The notes under the pieces: generated by a model
What the model was told of the DNA's origin: nothing
The model's input: the letters and a program-made list of their open reading frames with translations, nothing else
The model's database searches: none
Translations under genes and position numbers: made by a program
Source: CAZADA01 sp964483775
Lineage (GTDB): Bacteria > Pseudomonadota > Alphaproteobacteria > Caulobacterales > Maricaulaceae
Length of the DNA stretch: 16,741 bases
Assembly: GCA_964483775.1 (NCBI GenBank)
Contig: CAZADA010000067.1
Coordinates: forward strand, 1-16,741
Direction of reading: 5' to 3'
In this document: piece by piece, positions 13,264 through 16,741 of the stretch
Layout of the letters: each line of letters starts with the position of its first letter
Numbering within the stretch: position 1 is the stretch's first letter

Positions 13264-15579
13264 ATGCTGTTTGCGGTGTTGTCGCCGTTCGCGCTGGCGG
13301 TGTTGGCTCCTGTGGCGCGGCTGGCGGCGCGTTTTCTTGTTGGTTGGGTGGTGGTGCTCGTCCCTGCGGCGGTGGTTGTGTTGTTTTCCCAGTTTATAGA
13401 ACCGGGTGGAGCGGGCGAAGCCCTGCGGTTTTCGACGCCGTGGGTCCCGTCAGCGGGGATCACTTTATCCTTCTATATTGATGGGCTGAGCCTGCTCTTT
13501 GCGCTCCTCATCTTGGGTATCGGCGCGTTCATCGTGCTCTATGCCAGCGCGTACTTGAAGGGGCATGCCGACCTTGGTCGTTTCCTCATGTTCATTTTGT
13601 TGTTCATGGGGTCCATGTTGGGCCTGGTCCTTGCCGACAATGTGGTCACACTCTTCGTGTTTTGGGAGCTGACGTCCGTCACCTCGTTTTTGCTCATCGG
13701 ATTCAATCATCAAAGCCCGCGCTCGCGCCGGGCTGCGCTGCAGGCCCTTGCCGTCACGGGCGGCGGCGGCCTTGCCTTGCTCGCCGGCCTGTTGTGGATG
13801 GCGCAGATCGGCGGATCGATGGAATTGTCGGAGCTGTTGGCCAGCGGCGATGTGTTCCGCGACCATGCGAGCTACGCGCCGATCCTCATTCTGGTCCTCG
13901 CGGGGGCGTTCACCAAATCGGCCCAGACGCCGTTCCATTTCTGGCTGCCCAACGCCATGGAAGCGCCCACGCCGGTGTCGGCCTATCTGCACTCGGCGAC
14001 CATGGTCAAAGCCGGGGTGTATCTGTTGGCCCGCATGAATCCCGGTCTTGGCGGCACCGAGATGTGGCAGTCGACGTTGGTCATCTTTGGCGGCGCGACC
14101 TTTGTGCTCGGCGCGATCCTGGCGCTGCGCAACACCGACCTCAAGCTCATGCTCGCGCAAACGACGGTGGCCAGTTTGGGGTTGCTGGTGATGCTGATCG
14201 GCCTTGGCGATCAGTATGCGCTCGAGGCGGCGATGGCCTATCTGCTCGCCCACTCTTTGTTCAAAGGGGCCTTGTTCATGGTCGCCGGCGCGGTTGATCA
14301 TGGGACCGGCACACGGGAGGTCACACGCCTGTCCGGCCTTGCCAGGCCCATGCCGCTTACGGCGTTCGCCGCGCTGCTCGCTGCGTTGTCCATGTCGGGT
14401 TTGCCGCCATTTTTCGGCTTTATCGCCAAAGAGTTCGCCTACAAAGCCACGCTCGACGGGGTGTGGACGTACGGCGTGACCGCAATCGCGCTGTTGGGCA
14501 ATGCGCTCTTGTTCGCCGTGGCGTTCCGGGTGGGTGTGACGCCCTTTATCGGCGCGCGCAGCGAGACGCCGAAGCCCGCGCATGAAGGGTCCCTATCACT
14601 GTGGTTGGGGCCCGTGATCCTCGCTGTCCTTGGATTGTTTGCCGGTCCGTGGAATGGGCAAGTCGAGACTTTGTTCATCGGGCCGGCGGTCTCGGCCGTC
14701 GCGGGCGCGCCGACTGCGGTGGATCTTTATCTCTGGTCGGGATTTGGGATGCCGGTGGTCTTGAGCGCGGCGACGGTTGGGCTTGGCGTGCTGCTGTGGT
14801 GGCGTGCGGCGGCGTTGCAGCGCGGTTTGGCGGCGCTGCTCGATCGCTTGTGGGGCGTGGACCAAGGTTATGATCAGTTCATGGACGGGCTTGTGGCGCT
14901 GGCGCGGCGCGTGACGGGCGCGCTGCAGACGGGCTCGCTTCGGCGCTATCTGTTGATCAGCTTTTTTGTGGTGGCTGCGGCGCTCATCGCGCCCATTGTG
15001 TTGGTGGATGGGGCCGGGGGGACGTTGAGCGCGCCTCCTGTGAACTTCTACGTTTGGGGTGTTGCTGGCCTCACCATCCTGGGCGGACTGGCGATTATGG
15101 TCACTCGGTCTCGGCTTGTGGCGATCCTCTCCATGGGCGTGTTAGGCCTGGGAGTTGCGTTCATCTTCTTGCTTTTCGGGGCGCCCGACCTCGCGTTCAC
15201 CCAGCTGATGGTGGAGACCCTATCGGTGGTGATCCTCGCGCTGGTTATCGCGAGACTGCCCATCCAGGGCAAAGACTGGCGGGGCTGGCCAAGGGCGACG
15301 CGTGATGGGGCTCTTGCGATTGCTTTCGGCGCAGCGGTCACGACGCTGCTTTTGTCGATCACCAGTGGTCCGCTTGACTTGACGTTGAGCGAATACTTCG
15401 CCGCCAAGAGTTACACCGAGGCCTACGGCCGCAACATCGTCAACGTGATTTTGGTGGACTTTCGCGCGTTGGACACGTTGGGCGAGATTGGCGTTGTGGT
15501 GATTGCGGGCGTGGCTGTCCTTGCACTTTTGGCCCCGGTCTTACGACGTACATCGTTAGGGAAAGGGGATGCGCTGTGA
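13264..15579 (+). CDS. mrpA: Mrp-type Na+/H+ antiporter subunit A
   Basis: MrpA is the largest subunit of the Mrp cation/proton antiporter in the inner membrane, which expels Na+ (sometimes K+) in exchange for protons and serves salt and alkali tolerance. The 771-residue product has the NuoL-like proton-channel core. It carries the conserved F-W-E-L-T-S motif with Glu135, F-T-K-S-A-Q-T-P-F-H-F-W-L-P with Lys218 and His225, and S-A-Y-L-H-S-A-T-M-V-K-A-G with His243 and Lys249. The C-terminal part, ending D-F-R-A-L-D-T-L-G-E-I-G, is the MrpA-specific extension. The length fits separate (unfused) MrpA of group-1 operons. GAGGAG at 13246-13251 precedes the ATG by 12 nt. The stop overlaps the mrpB start by 4 nt (GTGA), so the two are translationally coupled. 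Confidence 0.95.
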   Translation: MLFAVLSPFALAVLAPVARLAARFLVGWVVVLVPAAVVVLFSQFIEPGGAGEALRFSTPWVPSAGITLSFYIDGLSLLFALLILGIGAFIVLYASAYLKGHADLGRFLMFILLFMGSMLGLVLADNVVTLFVFWELTSVTSFLLIGFNHQSPRSRRAALQALAVTGGGGLALLAGLLWMAQIGGSMELSELLASGDVFRDHASYAPILILVLAGAFTKSAQTPFHFWLPNAMEAPTPVSAYLHSATMVKAGVYLLARMNPGLGGTEMWQSTLVIFGGATFVLGAILALRNTDLKLMLAQTTVASLGLLVMLIGLGDQYALEAAMAYLLAHSLFKGALFMVAGAVDHGTGTREVTRLSGLARPMPLTAFAALLAALSMSGLPPFFGFIAKEFAYKATLDGVWTYGVTAIALLGNALLFAVAFRVGVTPFIGARSETPKPAHEGSLSLWLGPVILAVLGLFAGPWNGQVETLFIGPAVSAVAGAPTAVDLYLWSGFGMPVVLSAATVGLGVLLWWRAAALQRGLAALLDRLWGVDQGYDQFMDGLVALARRVTGALQTGSLRRYLLISFFVVAAALIAPIVLVDGAGGTLSAPPVNFYVWGVAGLTILGGLAIMVTRSRLVAILSMGVLGLGVAFIFLLFGAPDLAFTQLMVETLSVVILALVIARLPIQGKDWRGWPRATRDGALAIAFGAAVTTLLLSITSGPLDLTLSEYFAAKSYTEAYGRNIVNVILVDFRALDTLGEIGVVVIAGVAVLALLAPVLRRTSLGKGDAL

Positions 15580-15989
15580 ACTCATTGATCCTGCGCACGG
15601 CGACGCCGTTCCTTGTCAGTCTGACCGTGTTGTTTTCCATTTATGTCTTGCTGCGCGGCCACAACGAACCGGGCGGGGGGTTCATTGGCGGTCTGATTGG
15701 CGCGTCCGCGTTTGCAACCTACGCCATCGCCGAAGGTGTCGGCGCGGCTCGGCGCGCGCTCGTGTTCAGCCCGATCGCCATTGCCGGCGCTGGCCTGTTG
15801 ATCGCCGCTCTGAGCGGGGTCGCTTCCATGTGGTTTGGCGATGCGTTTTTGACGGGGCAGTGGTGGTTCCCCGAATTCAATCCTGACCTCAAGTACATCT
15901 CGACGGTCGTGGTATTTGACATTGGGGTGTACTTGGTCGTCGTTGGGGCCATTGTTGCTATTATTTGCGGCCTCGAGGAGTGTGAGTAA
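15576..15989 (+). CDS. mrpB: Mrp-type Na+/H+ antiporter subunit B
   Basis: The 137-residue protein has four hydrophobic helices and the MrpB/MnhB signature L-L-R-G-H-N-E-P-G-G-G-F-I-G-G-L. It starts with GTG 15576, whose last two bases lie in the mrpA stop TGA; AAGGGG at about 15563-15568 is the ribosome binding site. MrpB is an essential membrane subunit of the antiporter complex. It ends one base before the mrpC start codon. Its separation from MrpA identifies the group-1 operon type, whereas the fused A/B form is found in group-2 operons. Confidence 0.93.
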   Translation: MNSLILRTATPFLVSLTVLFSIYVLLRGHNEPGGGFIGGLIGASAFATYAIAEGVGAARRALVFSPIAIAGAGLLIAALSGVASMWFGDAFLTGQWWFPEFNPDLKYISTVVVFDIGVYLVVVGAIVAIICGLEECE

Positions 15990-15990
15990 T

Positions 15991-16374
15991 ATGGAAGGTG
16001 CATTTGCCGTTGTTGTTGGCGTCTTGTTTGGTATCAGCGTTTTCTTGTTGCTTTCAGGTTCGTTGATCCGATTGGTGCTGGGCATTTTCGTCTTCGGTAA
16101 CGCCACGCACTTGCTGATTTTTGTCGCCGGCCGTCTCACACGCGAAGATCCACCGCTCATTCCTGATGGCGCTTACCTGCCCGATCCTGGGTTTGCTAAT
16201 CCGCTTCCGCAGGCGCTTATTCTCACCGCGATTGTCATCAGCTTCTCGCTGTTCGCGTTTCTTTTGGTGTTGACGTATCGCGCCTACCAGACGCTTGGCA
16301 CGGTCGATACCGACGAGATGCGCGAGGCGGAACCGGTCCGCACCGCCCCTGTCCGGCGAGGGCGCGATGTTTGA
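15991..16374 (+). CDS. mrpC: Mrp-type Na+/H+ antiporter subunit C
   Basis: MrpC is a NuoK-like small subunit. The 127-residue product has three membrane helices and the family motif L-G-I-F-V-F-G-N-A-T-H-L-L-I-F, then D-P-G-F-A-N-P-L-P-Q-A-L-I-L-T-A-I-V-I, which is typical of MrpC/MnhC. ATG 15991 follows the mrpB stop by one base, with GAGGAG at 15975-15980 inside the end of mrpB as ribosome binding site. The end overlaps the mrpD start by 8 nt. Confidence 0.94.
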   Translation: MEGAFAVVVGVLFGISVFLLLSGSLIRLVLGIFVFGNATHLLIFVAGRLTREDPPLIPDGAYLPDPGFANPLPQALILTAIVISFSLFAFLLVLTYRAYQTLGTVDTDEMREAEPVRTAPVRRGRDV

Positions 16375-16741
16375 CGCGCTGACCGCCGCGGAGCTCGTCC
16401 CCTGGTTGGTGGTGGCGCCGCTTGTGATTCCGCTTTGTGCGGCGGCGTTGGCCGTGACCGCGTGGGGCCATGAGCGCGCCCAAATCGCCATCGGCCTGAT
16501 TGGGCTCCTTGCTCAGCTTGGTGCGGCCGGCGCGTTGTTTGCTCAGGTGTGGACCCACGGCGTGTTGGCGATGTCCATGGGCGGTTGGCCAGCGCCGTTT
16601 GGCATCGCCTTGGCCGCGGACACCATGGGGGCGGGCCTGACGGTCGTCGCCACCCTCGTTGCGCTGATCATCGTCATTTACAGCCTTGCCGATACCGCGT
16701 CAGAGCACCGGCGCGCGGGCGTTTTTCCACTCGTTTTGGCG
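16367..16741 (+). CDS. mrpD: Mrp-type Na+/H+ antiporter subunit D (partial, runs off right edge)
   Basis: The ATG at 16367 overlaps the last 8 nt of mrpC, with GGCGAGGG just upstream. The 125 codons present encode three or more hydrophobic helices and the MrpD-type motif M-G-G-W-P-A-P-F-G-I-A-L-A-A-D, as also found in NuoM/NuoN-like antiporter subunits. MrpD is the second proton-channel subunit, normally about 500 residues long, so about three quarters of the gene lies beyond the window. mrpE, mrpF and mrpG are expected to follow. Confidence 0.9.
   Translation, partial: MFDALTAAELVPWLVVAPLVIPLCAAALAVTAWGHERAQIAIGLIGLLAQLGAAGALFAQVWTHGVLAMSMGGWPAPFGIALAADTMGAGLTVVATLVALIIVIYSLADTASEHRRAGVFPLVLA

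Noticed and set aside
13465..14583. Minus-strand open frame opposite mrpA
   Set aside because: It is antisense to well-conserved MrpA sequence and rich in Arg, Gln, His and Gly with no family pattern.

Overview
The window reads as chromosomal DNA of a GC-rich alphaproteobacterium. Three things suggest this: strong G/C bias at third codon positions, two perfect TTAA-N7-TTAA motifs of the CtrA type near the left edge, and gene types (47-residue W-anchored TPR-like proteins, DUF2306, NodN-type MaoC, group-1 Mrp antiporter) that are common in that class. A marine or stalked lineage (Caulobacterales/Maricaulales-like) is an inference only. I see no IS element, CRISPR array or prophage.

Layout. 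Positions 1-221 are a regulatory stretch with an edge hairpin and tandem CtrA-like boxes ahead of a possible 71-residue secreted peptide (222-437). A small membrane protein (351-809, minus) follows, perhaps preceded by a 42-codon upstream gene. Facing away from it are two paralogous membrane-anchored TPR-like proteins (1088-2656 and 2879-4978) and a membrane-anchored, cysteine-rich subtilisin-family protease (5213-6916). A tRNA-Ser(GGA) gene lies at 7018-7107. A membrane-embedded AraC-type regulator (7164-8222, minus) is divergent from a DUF2306 membrane protein (8353-9171), with an inverted-repeat cluster between them. A hairpin-rich intergenic region leads into a MaoC/NodN-like hydratase (9331-9843). 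A secreted CBM9-like/serine beta-lactamase-family hydrolase (9893-11875, minus) is divergent from a ToxR/CadC-like membrane-bound winged-helix regulator (11935-12705). After a small two-helix membrane protein (12789-12998) comes the start of a group-1 mrp Na+/H+ antiporter operon: mrpA, mrpB, mrpC and the first 125 codons of mrpD, which runs off the right edge.

How it fits together. The mrp genes form a classical tightly overlapping operon. The two regulator/target pairs (AraC-TM with DUF2306, ToxR-like with the hydrolase) are each divergent and share a short promoter region, so each regulator probably controls its neighbour. The left half (small membrane protein, two TPR-like proteins with cytoplasmic repeats, and a periplasm-facing protease) is the least characterised part. 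It may be an envelope-associated module, but nothing in the sequence proves that its genes act together. The other unusual signals are the tandem CtrA-like boxes, homopolymer tracts inside two coding regions, and stacked hairpins with a possible alternative pairing beside the maoC ribosome binding site.
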